From Dactylonectria macrodidyma (lineage: Eukaryota; Ascomycota; Sordariomycetes; Hypocreales; Nectriaceae), in contig JAGMUV010000050.1 of the NCBI GenBank assembly GCA_020744425.1, forward strand, positions 62,001-126,000: a stretch of 64,000 nt of DNA. The letters are read 5' to 3'. Every line of letters begins with the position of its first letter. Positions within the stretch are counted from its first letter, which is position 1. The translations under genes and the position numbers were made by a program. Shown in pieces: positions 10,373 to 20,940 of the stretch. The notes beneath the pieces were generated by a model. The model saw nothing but the letters and a program-made list of their open reading frames with translations, was not told the DNA's origin and searched no databases.

Positions 10373-13300
10373 CTATTGCCCTACTTTATCCATGGTGTCT
10401 TGAATGGCTGACCGCTCGGCGCTGATGTCAAGTTTCCAGCCCAAATCTTCCTTAGCTAGTATCCTTTTAATAGCTACATCTGGGTCCTGGAAAAACAACT
10501 TCATATAGCCGAGGATATAAACGCCGCAGTCATAGTTGTTATCTTGCTTCGGGAGGTGCTGAGCTCTCACCTCAAGCAAATCGATGTCCGCTTCGATAGG
10601 AATCGGTCCTGTCTTAGCTGCCTGTACGAGGAACCCTTGAAGCGGTTTTTTCACTCCCACTTCTTCATCGAAAACCGAGTCCATGGTGATTACAATTGGC
10701 CGTTGGGAGGTATTGGCGTTCCCGTGTGGCAACGCTCGGTCTGTTCCCCCAGAGACCGCGCTCGCAAGGTCACACATAACGGCTATGCGCCAGTGCTTCT
10801 GACTCTCGTCGAAAATAGGGATGACAACGAAGCGATAGCCCTTAGAAAACAAATCAAACTTCCGGATCTCTTGATTGCTGATACCTCCGTTCTTTTTACA
10901 AAGCCGTATATAGAAAAAAGTGTTGAGAAGCAAAGTATCCTCTCGCTTTTGGAGTATGTCTTTGAGGCAAGAATTTATAATCTCATCGCTCAAGCGTTCA
11001 CCCTCATCCTCCGTAAGAGCTTCTTCGACAGGAGAAACGGGACCCGAAAATTCTATACCCGAATTTGCAGCGCAATAGGGTGTCGGAGGGCGGCTGGGTA
11101 GGTGCTCGGGACTCGGAGGCCTTTCGGGCTCAACGTATGCCCTACCAGGCGTTTCTTCGCCGGTCGAACGTATGCCAGGGCATTTTGGTTCCATATTACA
11201 TCCTTTCTCTGACGAGCACGGCGAAGGTGATCTCTCTAGACTAGAGTTGTGATGGATAGACCTTGAGGAATCTGGTGGGCCGTTGCTCGTAGCATCGTTC
11301 TGTTTGTCGTCGTCGTCCTCGAACGACGTGGAATGCACTTTTTTCAATACAGCTTGGGCACTGTCCCTTTGAAGAGGTAAGCAAGGGATGTCGCAAACTT
11401 GAAGCCAGTCAAACCTTTTGTCGTTTCTCACAGCAGCTCGACCACGGACACGCCACTTGGAGAAGATTTCCTTCAGCTCTTGCCAGCAATCTAGAGGCAA
11501 CGGCGCAGCCTCTTCCAAGTTGATGGTCAATAGGAGGGTCTTGGGTGGTTCGCCGTCGAGAACAGTAATACGCAATTTCAGTGATGAGTGGCTGCCTTTG
11601 ATTGAAAGCATTTCTAACACAAGCCGATCCCTTCTCGAGAGCTCTGGTGCGTCAAAGTGGAACACCGGGCAAAATCCAGCCGTCGCCCAACTTGACCCCC
11701 CGCGACCGATTCGAAGTCGATTTGGGAGTTCGGGTCGCCGGTATAGCGTCCATGTTTTCCACTTATCATTGGGCCAACAGGGTTGTGATTTTTGCGGAAC
11801 ACCCTATGCTGGGTCACTTCCTACTCCGATCAAAGGCTTGCGCATACTCACCTGGTCCCACACCACCTTGAATGCTCTACCGCCACCGAACCCTATCGCA
11901 AAAATGCTATTCTGAAAGTCGTAACTCGAAAGACTGTGGTCTTCGCACAGCTCGAGAACAATTCTCCATCGCTCTCGTGAAACCACAAACTCTAGTCTTC
12001 TGTAGTCACGAGGGTGGATCACTTCGAGAATGATACGTTCAGCTTCTGATCCTGGGCAAAACCGATAGGTTATAAATCCTTCAGAACGTGCGTTGAATCT
12101 GATTTTAATCGGATCCATATACGTTGCGCCAGTAGTTGACCGAGCTTCGCGATTGGTGTCTTTCGATTGCTTGGGGAGCACTACAGATTCCTCTTTCAGA
12201 CTTAGGTACACTGGGAAAAGAGTGACTGATTTAGCTTCCGGGGCTATTTGGATCGCCTCGAACTTGTTTTCGAAAAACTGAAATGATTCTCCCTGTAGGT
12301 ATTGAAGTTAGGATAGACTTGTGCAAAGTAGAAAGCGGAGAACCTACCCACAGCTTAGATGGCAGAACAATATCCTCGATATGACCATCGGTGCGCTTAT
12401 TGTCATTTCCGGCGCTGTTCCCCGAGTCCTGGACAGCGAGACCAAAACATGCCGCTTGTAGTTCTTCGGTAGCTATCCATTTTGGCCAGGGTATAACTGC
12501 ACCTTTGCAAGCATCAATGCCGTTGTCAGTTCGCAGGCTGCCAGTGCGAGTTCTGTCGTCGTTGTCGGCCCCTCGCCTTGATTCTTCGCCGTGCACAAAG
12601 CGCACTTCAGTGTCGTGCTTGCTAGCGATATCTTGAATCATTGACTGGACCTTGACGCTGGCAGCCGGTGCAGCTCCCACGACAGCCAGGTATTGTAAAT
12701 TCCCAACTTTGCCCATTTCCGAGTCGAGGTTGTCCAGAGCTTCACGGAAGGCATCCTGGAACATACCATCTACTTCTTTCTTGGGAAATACTTTACCGCT
12801 CCGCGGATCAACCGCATCAACGTCGGGCCACTTGCAGAACGCGTTTCGAACGGCTAAAGCCTGGGACGCATCGACAGGCCAGCTGCATAACTTCTTCCAA
12901 AGATTTCCAATGCCGCCGCGATCCCCATATGGCCGAGAAATCGGAAAGACCTCCAGGGTGCTCTCAGGGCGGATCTCGAAAGCGGCAAAGGCCTGTCGCA
13001 AGATCAGTACAGTATCGGAAGTCGGCTTCGGCGGTCAGCACTCACATGATACTGTTCGCCGAAGTCGGCTATCATAACCTAATATTCGACCGGTTTGTTA
13101 GTGGCTCCTCCCTATAGTATGCAGAGTCAGGGTCCTACTCGAGATTTGTGGTTCAGCTTAGGAAGCAGCTTCAGTCTGTTCTGCAATATCACAGCTAGGA
13201 CAGCCTCCACATCTGACTCAAACTCGATGGTCCCTCCAGGTATTCCGGCCTTCTCAGCCTCCTCCTCCAAGAGCTTCTGAATAATCACGGACCTCTCGTC

Positions 13301-13816
13301 TGCCTGGGTCCATAGGACTGGCACTACAAGGACAGTTTTACTCCAGGTCCACTTATCACCTATTTCTTCCGAACTCAGAGACCCATCCACAGTCGCTTTC
13401 GCTATCTCATAGATTCGCCGAACAACCGTACGAACGTCAGTGTATCCGAGAACTTCACTCGGCCACGAATCCAAAGCTTGCTTGATTCCAGCTATGGCAT
13501 CTCCTGTTTGGGAGTAGAGAGCCCTGATTTCGTCCTCGCAAAGCGCCCGCAGAGGTAGTAGCTTGATTCTCTGGAGGCCATTCCCTTCGGTGCCTCCCCG
13601 TATTGTTGTCGAGGCCTTGCCCTTGTTGATCCTATATGCCGCTTGGATCTTGGAAGACCCAATCTCGATACTCACTGTGACATTGTATTTTCTGCTTCCG
13701 GATGCCATTTCCGATGCGTCGGCTAAACAGTAAAATATTTGGATTCCAATCGTTTGCGCGGCGCTGTCGTCCTTAAAACTTGTTTGCGACCCGGCGAGCA
13801 GATTTGCAGTAGTCAT
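10373..13816 (-). CDS. Hsp70-like ATPase / Ulp1-type cysteine protease fusion
   Basis: Five exons join in phase 0 throughout: 13816-13139, 13078-13046, 12992-12348, 12292-11852 and 11803-10373, giving about 1075 aa. Introns are 60, 53, 55 and 48 nt with GTAGGA, GTGAGT, GTAGGT and GTGAGT donors. Residues 1-450 resemble fungal Hsp70-like (actin-fold) ATPases: a VPVLWT stretch followed by AEKAG, a degenerate phosphate-2 loop (IADFGEQYHAFAAFEI) formed across the 33-nt exon, GDRGGIGNLWKKL, and CKGAVI. The phosphate-1 loop is poor (IEIGSS in place of DFGTT), so ATPase activity is doubtful. The last exon carries a C48 (Ulp1/SENP) peptidase domain with HW (His about 936), ITMDSV (Asp about 974) and LPKQDNNYDCGVYILGYM (Gln about 1019, Cys about 1025). 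It probably cleaves SUMO or a related modifier. Fusion into one protein is inferred from clean phase-0 splicing; two genes cannot be excluded without cDNA. Confidence 0.7.
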
Positions 13817-14521
13817 GCTCCTTCACAGGATCTATCTAATCACGAGGAGCGCGTGTCGGGTCGGTTTTCCTCCTTCTCATCACCGAACGACGGCGACTCA
13901 AACACATACACGATTACAATCCAGGTATGGCTTCTGTACTTACATACAATTGTGAACAGCTTCAGCGACTATTTTCTTCGCAAATCGAACTCGCTTTGAG
14001 ATGACACACGCACTGTACTGTACGGCTACATACAGCCTATGAGGTCAAGGGTAGGCCGGCACTGGCGAACGTGGCCGACGACCTACTGCCTCAAATAGCC
14101 ATGCGTGAATGACTAGAGACTGAGTCACACAGAGCAGGGAGGTACACGGACGCTTGGTACTATAACCCAGTGTACATTCCAAGATCGTACGTGCTTAGCC
14201 ACGGCATCCGCGTCCCTATGGCTGTTGAGTCATCTTACTAGAACATAGACCCGAATCTAGTGTAGCGTCGCTGCAACATTTACTTCGTGTTGTTCTCGAG
14301 GGTTCTGTGGCATGACGGCAATAGCGCTTTGACTTAGAAAGAGAGCTTTGCCATGCGTGATGCAGCATACTGCTGTATAGCCCTATATTGTTTAGTATGC
14401 AACATGCGTATAGTCTCTAAAACCTTGACCCTGAACGGCAGCCTAGTCGGACCGCCCCCTTGAGGATAAGGATGGCCCGGTGCCTTCTTCTGGCCTCCCT
14501 CGTTCTCGTCAAACATGCAAT
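13817..14521. other. Divergent promoter region
   Basis: About 700 bp separates the Hsp70-Ulp1 start (13816, minus) from the next plus-strand gene (14522). It should contain both promoters. No clear motif, repeat or further ORF stands out. An ATG at 14472 opens a 35-codon signal-peptide-like frame that ends at a stop and does not match the downstream frame. Confidence 0.35.
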
Positions 14522-15397
14522 ATGCCTCATACTCTCCAGTTTCGAGCCTGCCTTACCATTCGACCCCGAAACGAGCTAGATGAAGCCTATGAGAAAATTG
14601 TCTGGCGTCCCCATGTTTGCGGGAGCGTTTTTCGAAACAGAAGAAATAAGGAGCTGGTCACGGCCCGCTTGATCTGTAAAGTGGACACCAGATCAATCTC
14701 AAACATCGAGCACCGAAACGTGGCAACTGTTGCTGGCATTTTTTACGGGTGTTACAACGGACTGTTTGAAGTCATTCTCCTTCAACAGCATGCAGAGCTG
14801 ACTCTCGACCAACTACGCCAGCTAAACGAGGTGGAGCTTTCCAGTTCTTGCGAGCAGGTAAGTCCCCACAGTCCTCGGTCTCGTCAGGACATCGCTCATC
14901 GCAAATGCAGCTCGTTGATGGCTTTCAATACTTGGCGTCCACCCGCCCCCCGTTCCTCGTAGAGGACGTCCGCGTGAATCTGTCTGGAACTTTGAAGATA
15001 GGTGAGTGAAGGGAACTACCTGACGTTGCGGTCTTGGCGCGTTGACACGGACTCGAACGCTGACAACACCTCCTTAGTACTAGATTTTAGGCACCAGCGC
15101 GACTACATCAATTCCACGGCAGGGGACTACTGGCACTTACAATACACTAGCCGTGCTGAGCGGTTGTTCTCGCTCCAGACCAACGGGAACCTTTCAAGTC
15201 TGGGAGTCCAGTTCCACCGCCTTATTTGGGAACAAGGCATGCCATCTGCAGAAGTAAGTGACTATGACGCCAAGTTATACAATCTACTTATAGTAGCACA
15301 GCATGAGTTTCTCTCACAAGCTCGAGGGCCAAAGGGACTGCAAAGCGCAGTGGCACGAGCGGCTACTCTACTCCTTCACAGACAGCAACTAACTTAA
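14522..15397 (+). CDS. Unrecognised four-exon protein
   Basis: Exons 14522-14857, 14911-15001, 15078-15253 and 15302-15397 splice into 232 codons. Donors are GTAAGT, GTGAGT and GTAAGT. The second junction is phase 1 (g|ta) and restores the frame exactly, which is good evidence for the model. The third intron (48 nt) keeps the frame even if retained, so it is less certain. The product has no obvious membrane segment, repeat or metal-binding motif, and I recognise no family. The start is uncertain: the frame is open further upstream from a GTG, and an alternative ATG at 14472 lies in another frame. Confidence 0.5.
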
Positions 15398-15834
15398 CCC
15401 TTCCTACCATTTGAATCAGCGCAGGAAAACACCACCCTTTCCTGGTAAAAGCGCAGGGTGCCGAAATTGGTGACGTTGAGGAGATCTATCACTTTGTCGT
15501 TCAATTAGCCCCCGATCGGGCATCGTCCATATATTAGTAGGAGTCACACCGTAGAATTTTGGCACAACGATTGTCAGTAGCATAATCAGAACCCATATCT
15601 GCACCATTGTAAACCCTCTGCAGTACAGTGGCGTTCTTAATACAGGTGGTCTTTTGCGGTGACAGCCGCCCTTTCTTGGTATAACTGCTTAAATCTAGGC
15701 TCCAGGCTAACCTATACATCCTTATGCTGGTTTGGGCTGGGGTGCTACTGCTGAAACCATCACACGCCCCATTGTCCGAAGCACACATCGCGACAGCCTT
15801 CAAGACAGCCCTTCAATATCCAAACCAACCTAGA
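15398..15834. other. Intergenic region
   Basis: It lies between the 3' ends of the unknown gene and the MADS-box gene. Short ORFs on the minus strand have no support. Nothing else is visible. Confidence 0.35.
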
Positions 15835-16242
15835 TCATTGCCACCCACACGAGAAGCTGCGCGCTGGTAATAAGGAGTCCAGTACCTCGAATATGTCCCA
15901 GTACGTCAGGGGCAGCCCGTTTCTTGGACTAAACAGAACGCTTCGCTCCCTTGTCGCGCTAGCGCCGCTGCTAGCTCGTGATTCCTCTGGGTTCATGGCA
16001 GCTGGTTCTCGATCCGGCCCCAGGGGGTGAAGTGATGGCTGGGCCTGCTTGGACAGGGAGTCCTGAGGCTCGTGAACTTCCGTCTCCGGGGGTTTGCCTT
16101 GGAGGAATACATGAACTCTCTTGCCAGACACAACGGCAAACTCGTACGCTTTCCTGAATAAGCCCTTTTTCCTTTTGTTGAAGGTGCACTGCCGCGCCTG
16201 TTCGTCTTTGATCAGCCTGATGTCGGTTCTTCTCCTGTCCAT
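15835..16242 (-). CDS. Short MADS-box (SRF/MEF2-like) protein
   Basis: The frame is open upstream to 16350 (ATG) and beyond, but the ATG at 16242 fits best because MADS domains start at or near the N-terminus. This gives 135 aa. Residues 2-48 match the MADS box: RRRTDIRLIKDEQARQC, then TFNKRKKGLFRKAYEFAVV and a hydrophobic strand VHVFLQG. These helix and strand elements bind CArG-type DNA and dimerise in the family. The rest is Pro/Ser/Glu-rich with no SAM, MEF2 or K domain, so the protein is far shorter than fungal Mcm1 or Rlm1. It could be a truncated paralogue, a dominant-negative regulator, or a gene with a missed 3' exon. Confidence 0.6.
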   Translation of the reverse strand: MDRRRTDIRLIKDEQARQCTFNKRKKGLFRKAYEFAVVSGKRVHVFLQGKPPETEVHEPQDSLSKQAQPSLHPLGPDREPAAMNPEESRASSGASATRERSVLFSPRNGLPLTYWDIFEVLDSLLPARSFSCGWQ

Positions 16243-16991
16243 TAGAGTGGGATAGTACAAGGTCGCTGCGCACAATTTATCAGTAGCAGTGCCTCGTACA
16301 GTAGCGACAGATGACTTTCGGCTTCGTGGAACTGTGTACTCCGTCGTCATGCACAGCTTCAGTGCAGCCAATCAAGCCATGATTGGCGCAGCCATTGAAC
16401 AGGTGCCACAGTTAGTTGACGAGTAAAGGAGGGACGCTGACGAGAACTGTCCTGGCTTTGCGGCTGATGTGGATGGTCGACGCTGCCAGAGATTTGTCAT
16501 TTCTTAATTCAACAGTTTGTATCATCGTATTAGTTAACCAGAAAACCTCGGACTCTGGAAACGGAACTGACAGGGTATGAACGTGTTTCGATACGTTTCC
16601 AACGCATGTCAACGCACGTCATGCTGTCCATAAAAGGCAACTGTACGTTGGGATGGGCCCGAATCCGTGCGTGGACTCTTCGTTTGCATTGGTACATATC
16701 TCTCACGCACTGTTTGTACTATGCGTTGTTACATAAGAGGTCAGTCACATTGACGACATCTAGCACACTCGCATTAGCGAGGTGTGCATGCCGCCTCTGC
16801 CGTAAAACTAGTAGCTGAAGTCTGACAGACGACAGAGTCATCCCTGGCTGTACCAAACAGCCATCCACCGGCCTGCTGTCTAGTCTCATCGCTTCTGCTC
16901 TGTATTCTAACCGTATCGGCTCACGAGGCCGGTTTACTATATATTTCAGGCCCAAAGACTCCTTCCGGCAGCAGGAAGGCTATCCTGAATC
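16243..16991. other. Intergenic region
   Basis: It is flanked by the starts of the divergent MADS and secreted-protein genes, so both promoters should be here. TATATATTT-like sequence occurs near 16938-16946, about 50 bp before the ATG at 16992. No supported ORF. Confidence 0.35.
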
Positions 16992-17649
16992 ATGAACCTC
17001 ACACTCTTCTTCGTGCATATCTTCCTTGCGACTTTCACATTAGTAAATGCGGAGAGCGCCCGTCCTACATTCTCGACGTCCACTCTTACTGCGCACATCG
17101 GCAGCTTGTGGAGCACACTGGCCGCAACAACCACGGCGGAAGTTGATGGTACAGAAATCAGTTCCACTACATTGACTTCACACACTTCTGCAACAACCAC
17201 GGCGGAAGCCACTGGAGGCAATTCATTCTCCCCCGACCCAAATGTCCCGGTTCATCGTTGTTTCGCTGGTGGCGATGATCTCGATTTGCCCAAAGTCCTG
17301 AGGAACGATAACGCGAGGAGATTTTGCGAATCTCAACGAGACGCCACCTTGAGTAAAGACTTCTCCGGCATATCTAGAACCTATCATCTCAATGAAACTT
17401 TTCTTAACCAGATGTTCCAAGTCACCTGGGTGCCGAAATGCAAAGCGGCCAACGCGGGCATCGCTGGAGATGGAACTTGCAGTTCTATTTTGCGAACACT
17501 CGGAAATTGTAAGCTGATCGCACACCTACTCATCTTCTTAGCTGACTACCTGAAACGCAGGCAGATTTGGGGGCTACGCGGATTCTCACTGTTTGCGGTA
17601 CTCGACGTGGGTGGAACAGTCTCAAGATCCAATCATCATGCTCTGGTAG
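16992..17649 (+). CDS. Small secreted cysteine-containing protein
   Basis: Exons 16992-17508 and 17561-17649 (52-nt intron, phase 1) give 201 aa. Residues 1-20 form a clear signal peptide ending near VNA. Residues 25-80 are Ser/Thr-rich with an ATTTAE direct repeat, likely O-glycosylated. From about residue 85, six cysteines occur in HRCF, RRFCES, VPKCK, GTCSS, GNCRFGGY and SHCLRY. The spacing, with a GGY before the last Cys, resembles the Cys-rich domain of many small secreted fungal proteins and some chitinase C-termini. Without the intron the frame runs into low-complexity sequence, which supports splicing. It could be a cell-wall protein or an effector candidate; function is not shown. 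Confidence 0.6.
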
Positions 17650-17666
17650 CGTTTATTAGCCATTTT

Positions 17667-17700
17667 TCCTTCCTTCTTTCTTTCTTTCTTTCTTTCCTTT
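17667..17700. repeat. (TTTC)n microsatellite
   Basis: An imperfect TTTC tract starts just after the stop codon of the secreted-protein gene, in its likely 3' UTR. Confidence 0.85.
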
Positions 17701-18089
17701 CCAACAGTGTAGAGAATCCCACTAGATAGACATAGTTTCCGCTGCCGCAACTTTCATTCACAAAATCCCATGTCACAACCCCATGCAGTGTCAATTCACC
17801 CTTGGTTCATTTCCGTGGTTTAGAACGCTAGCGAAATTCGCCCTAAGTGATTCCTACTGTTGACTGCACTCAGAAGTAAACAACACAACTTGGGCAAAAC
17901 TTCAAGCCCATAAGAGTGTCCGCGAGTTGAATGGTGAACTTGATTTCCCTGCCCACGCCACCTGTCGTTCGGTCCGGCAAGTAGTACATATAATGGAGCA
18001 GCCAGCAATATCCTCACCTCTCGAACACTGGGTAGTCTAGTTATAGCACATGGGTTTCGTCACGAACCGTTGGATCATGTCACAAGCCT

Positions 18090-18445
18090 GTGGGGTGGTG
18101 TCAGAGGACCAAAGGCACAAGGCCGCAGCTACGTCGCATGATTGCCGCAGCTAGCTTTCAGCTAGCAAGTGGCTGAGGGAGTTATGGAACACGGGCTAAG
18201 CGCAACCGGCCGGATCCGAGAGCTCCGACCGGGTTACGAGAGACCCGGCCGGGCCGGAGTCTCAGGATTAAGAGGACCAATCAAGCTAGCTAGACCTAAG
18301 CTGCTAAGCTACAGCTAGCTAGCTGGGGTATTGGAAGAAGGGATACTAGACCTAGCTATAAGAGAGCTACTAGAGAAAAAGGTAAAAGGGAGGCCAGAGA
18401 TCAATACAGTCACCAGCATCATTCCTACTAGCTAGCTGCTATCTT
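18090..18445. other. Possible LTR-retrotransposon remnant
   Basis: The stretch is rich in AGCTAGCT and CCGGCCGG palindromes, has no ORF, and ends with text like GAGATCAATACAGTCACC, resembling the R-U5 part of fungal LTRs. I cannot find matching ends or a target duplication, so this is a weak call. Confidence 0.25.
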
Positions 18446-19009
18446 GCAGCGTGTCTGCCCTCTTCACTCCCTTGTGTGTAACCAGCCCTGACAGGTGGAT
18501 GATTCGGGACAAACTGCAACACAACAAGTTTCATCGTTGCGCTGTACAGACCGATGCAGTCTACTACGTGTTCGAGATGGACACTTTTCAAGCCGTCATG
18601 GGGCATCCCAAACCAGGAACAAATAGCCCTGTGACTGGAATTTATTCGAACGTATGTTCCGCCCAACTCAGTAGTTTACGCTTTACAATAATGTGACAGA
18701 TGTCCGTAGATACGTTTGCACGTCATGCCCGTAGAGTTCAGGGTAGTATGCATTGCAAATCATGATGAGGATTGATGAGTCTCTTGCAACCATGCCTTCA
18801 GGAACATAAGACTGGAAAGAAAGGATGGAAAGTAGGGAGGTATAAAGAACGAATAAGAAAATAGATTGACTATCGGCTACGAGTGTGCTCTTCGCTATAC
18901 CGTGCCACAGCACAAATATCTTTTAGCCATTAGCGAGTCCTCTGTCGATATTGTATTAGGTACACTCCAAAACGACCCCGTTCAACTCACAACGCGCCGC
19001 AATCAGATC

Positions 19010-19370
19010 ATGCCTGACTCAAACCCCACCAATTGGGTTTGCTGCGATGTAAGCATACTCGTGCGATTAATGAATATGCGCTGATTTGTTAACGATGAGG
19101 TAGTGTTGGACATTGCTGGAGACAACTACAAGCCTCTGTAAAAATCCAAGATGTCCGCATATACGGTGCCAGAAATGCACCGCGACTGATTGCGAGGGTC
19201 GGCCAAGCTATCACTGGTGTCCGTTAGAACTCGGGCTAAGAGACCAAGAGAACATGTCAGACAGTTCTCTGGAGCCTAGCGATGACCTTGAGAAATCCGT
19301 AAGCATCATCGTGTCTGACGATGGTGCTTTGCCGAATGTGTCAACTGGCGACTCAAAGGACAGCTCATGA
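19010..19370 (+). CDS. Small Cys-rich (zinc-knuckle-like) protein
   Basis: Exons 19010-19048 and 19104-19370 (55-nt intron with GTAAGC donor, TAG acceptor, phase 0) give about 101 aa. Splicing creates WVCCDCWTLLETTTSLC followed by KNPRCPHIRCQKC. The pattern W-x-C-C-x-C then C-x(3)-C-x-H-x2-C-x2-C is seen in many small uncharacterised ascomycete proteins and probably binds zinc. The C-terminal half is Ser/Asp-rich and acidic. The cysteines are split by the intron, which argues that the junction is real. The N-terminus could extend upstream: the frame is open to about 18866 but has no ATG there. It sits 70 bp from the edge of a LINE insertion. Confidence 0.5.
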
Positions 19371-19438
19371 CTTGCGACTGGTCGCGATGGCCGGTTTACA
19401 GACATGACAACAGACCTTTGTTATGCTGAAACAGTGTG

Positions 19439-19440
<2 letters not shown>

Positions 19441-19468
<28 letters not shown>
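19441..19468. repeat. (AGT)n tract, probable LINE 3' tail
   Basis: About nine AGT units. On the minus strand this is (ACT)n at the 3' end of LINE copy 1. Simple-repeat tails instead of poly(A) are common in this type of element. Confidence 0.75.
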
Positions 19469-19469
<1 letters not shown>

Positions 19470-19480
19470 GGATAGTTTTA

Positions 19481-19569
19481 TTTACCTCAGCAAGCTCAGG
19501 CCATTGTGGCTCGTGCCTACGGCAGCGGAGCACGCTACTCACGTGCACTCCTCGAGCAAATGGCCTGAG
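19481..19569. repeat. 89-bp inverted repeat, left arm
   Basis: It is an exact reverse complement of 19980-20068. Within the arm, CTCAGGCCATT near the start and AATGGCCTGAG at the end form a further imperfect terminal inverted repeat, so each arm looks like a tiny (about 80-bp) palindromic element. A diverged third member lies at 57848-57896. Confidence 0.85.
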
Positions 19570-19979
19570 GATTCTGTCATGGTGCTTACACTGACTAGTC
19601 GACAATTTTCGCACCTCCGAAGTATCACTCTTGTCCATATCCATTAATAGCCGCATCAAAGCATTTTATATTTCGCCTCAATTTCACTGGGCTGTGCGCA
19701 AAGCCGTGCTCCGTCTAGAGATCCATTTTTGTGACACCCGTCCGCCTGTTTCTTACGGAAAACTCTGATATGCGGTTGACAAAGACTTTGACACAATCAC
19801 CAATCCTGCCACTCTTCCGCCGAATAGCCCACGAAGCGAAGAGGAAACATAGTTAAAAATCAGTAAATTGCTATCGAACATTGTATAATGCTTCTGTTGG
19901 TCAGGGTTTATAGGTCTATCGTGTTATTAGGCACGCGTTGTGTCCATCTTGACTCAGGCCCAAAATCATTGACACGGCA

Positions 19980-20068
19980 CTCAGGCCATTTGCTCGAGGA
20001 GTGCACGTGAGTAGCGTGCTCCGCTGCCGTAGGCACGAGCCACAATGGCCTGAGCTTGCTGAGGTAAA
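19980..20068. repeat. 89-bp inverted repeat, right arm
   Basis: Partner of 19481-19569, with 410 bp between the arms. The peptide-like frames seen in both arms are products of the duplication, not genes. Confidence 0.85.
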
Positions 20069-20940
20069 GTTTTATTGGGGTTGCCTCACGTGACGACCAC
20101 ACTGCAGAATAGGCTTCCCCGTCTCGGAGGGCTTACTGAGGGGTTCTTCCCTCCTGCAACTGCCTCACAGGAGTCAATTGCTCGCCTCTGCAAGTAGCTC
20201 GTCATCTCTCACGCAGTCAAGACTCGATTTTCCCTCCCACCTTCCCTCTGTATATAGAACCACTGCAATATACAGACACTTTGCCTCCCTACAGGGGAGC
20301 GCGGACGGGGCCCTCTCTGACGCTACGGTCTAACGCGTTTACGAATAAGACCGCAGCGACAGGTGACCCGTTGCGGCCAAACCATACACACTCTCTCCCT
20401 CTTGACTGCGTGAGGTCACCAATAAAAGTATATTTAACGTGTTACGGGCTCAAGGTCCCGCCAACCGCCATGGGCGTAAAAACACGTGCTAAGCTGGCTA
20501 TAGGGTAGTTGATTCCCGCTGTAGGGTAGGCGGGGCCCAGTCTTATCTTGTTTGGAAGTCGCGGTGTGGGCCGGGGGACCGGTCGCGCGTTTTTGGGCGT
20601 GCCGTCGCTGCTCCTTGCTGCTTCTTCCACTGTCTTCATCCCTCATTTCCCCTAAGCCATTCAGCATTTCTCAGCTAAACGCCTTATAATCTTCAAGCCT
20701 AGCACCCGTCAGCGGGATTTGAAGGCGCAACAGTATTCCAGTTGCAATTATCGAGCCAACTTTTCAGCAGCTCATCGAAGTGTTTTCGACGGGGCCTCCG
20801 GGGCCCAACAGGTATTATCTAACATCTGCTTAGCGGCCAACGCGTCCTCGCAGGGTGCCCGAATCGCGTCCGGACGGAAAGTAATAAATGAACAAAGGAA
20901 AGGTTTGGCGCGTGTCTTTTGCGCTATGGGAGGTACGCCA

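Noticed and set aside
10544..11101. Plus-strand ORF of 185 codons
   Set aside because: Antisense to the Ulp1 domain, whose catalytic motifs support the minus strand.
20281..20520. Possible LTR or gene in the 3' region of LINE copy 1
   Set aside because: TATA-like and GC-rich patches are present but no paired ends, target repeat or supported ORF.
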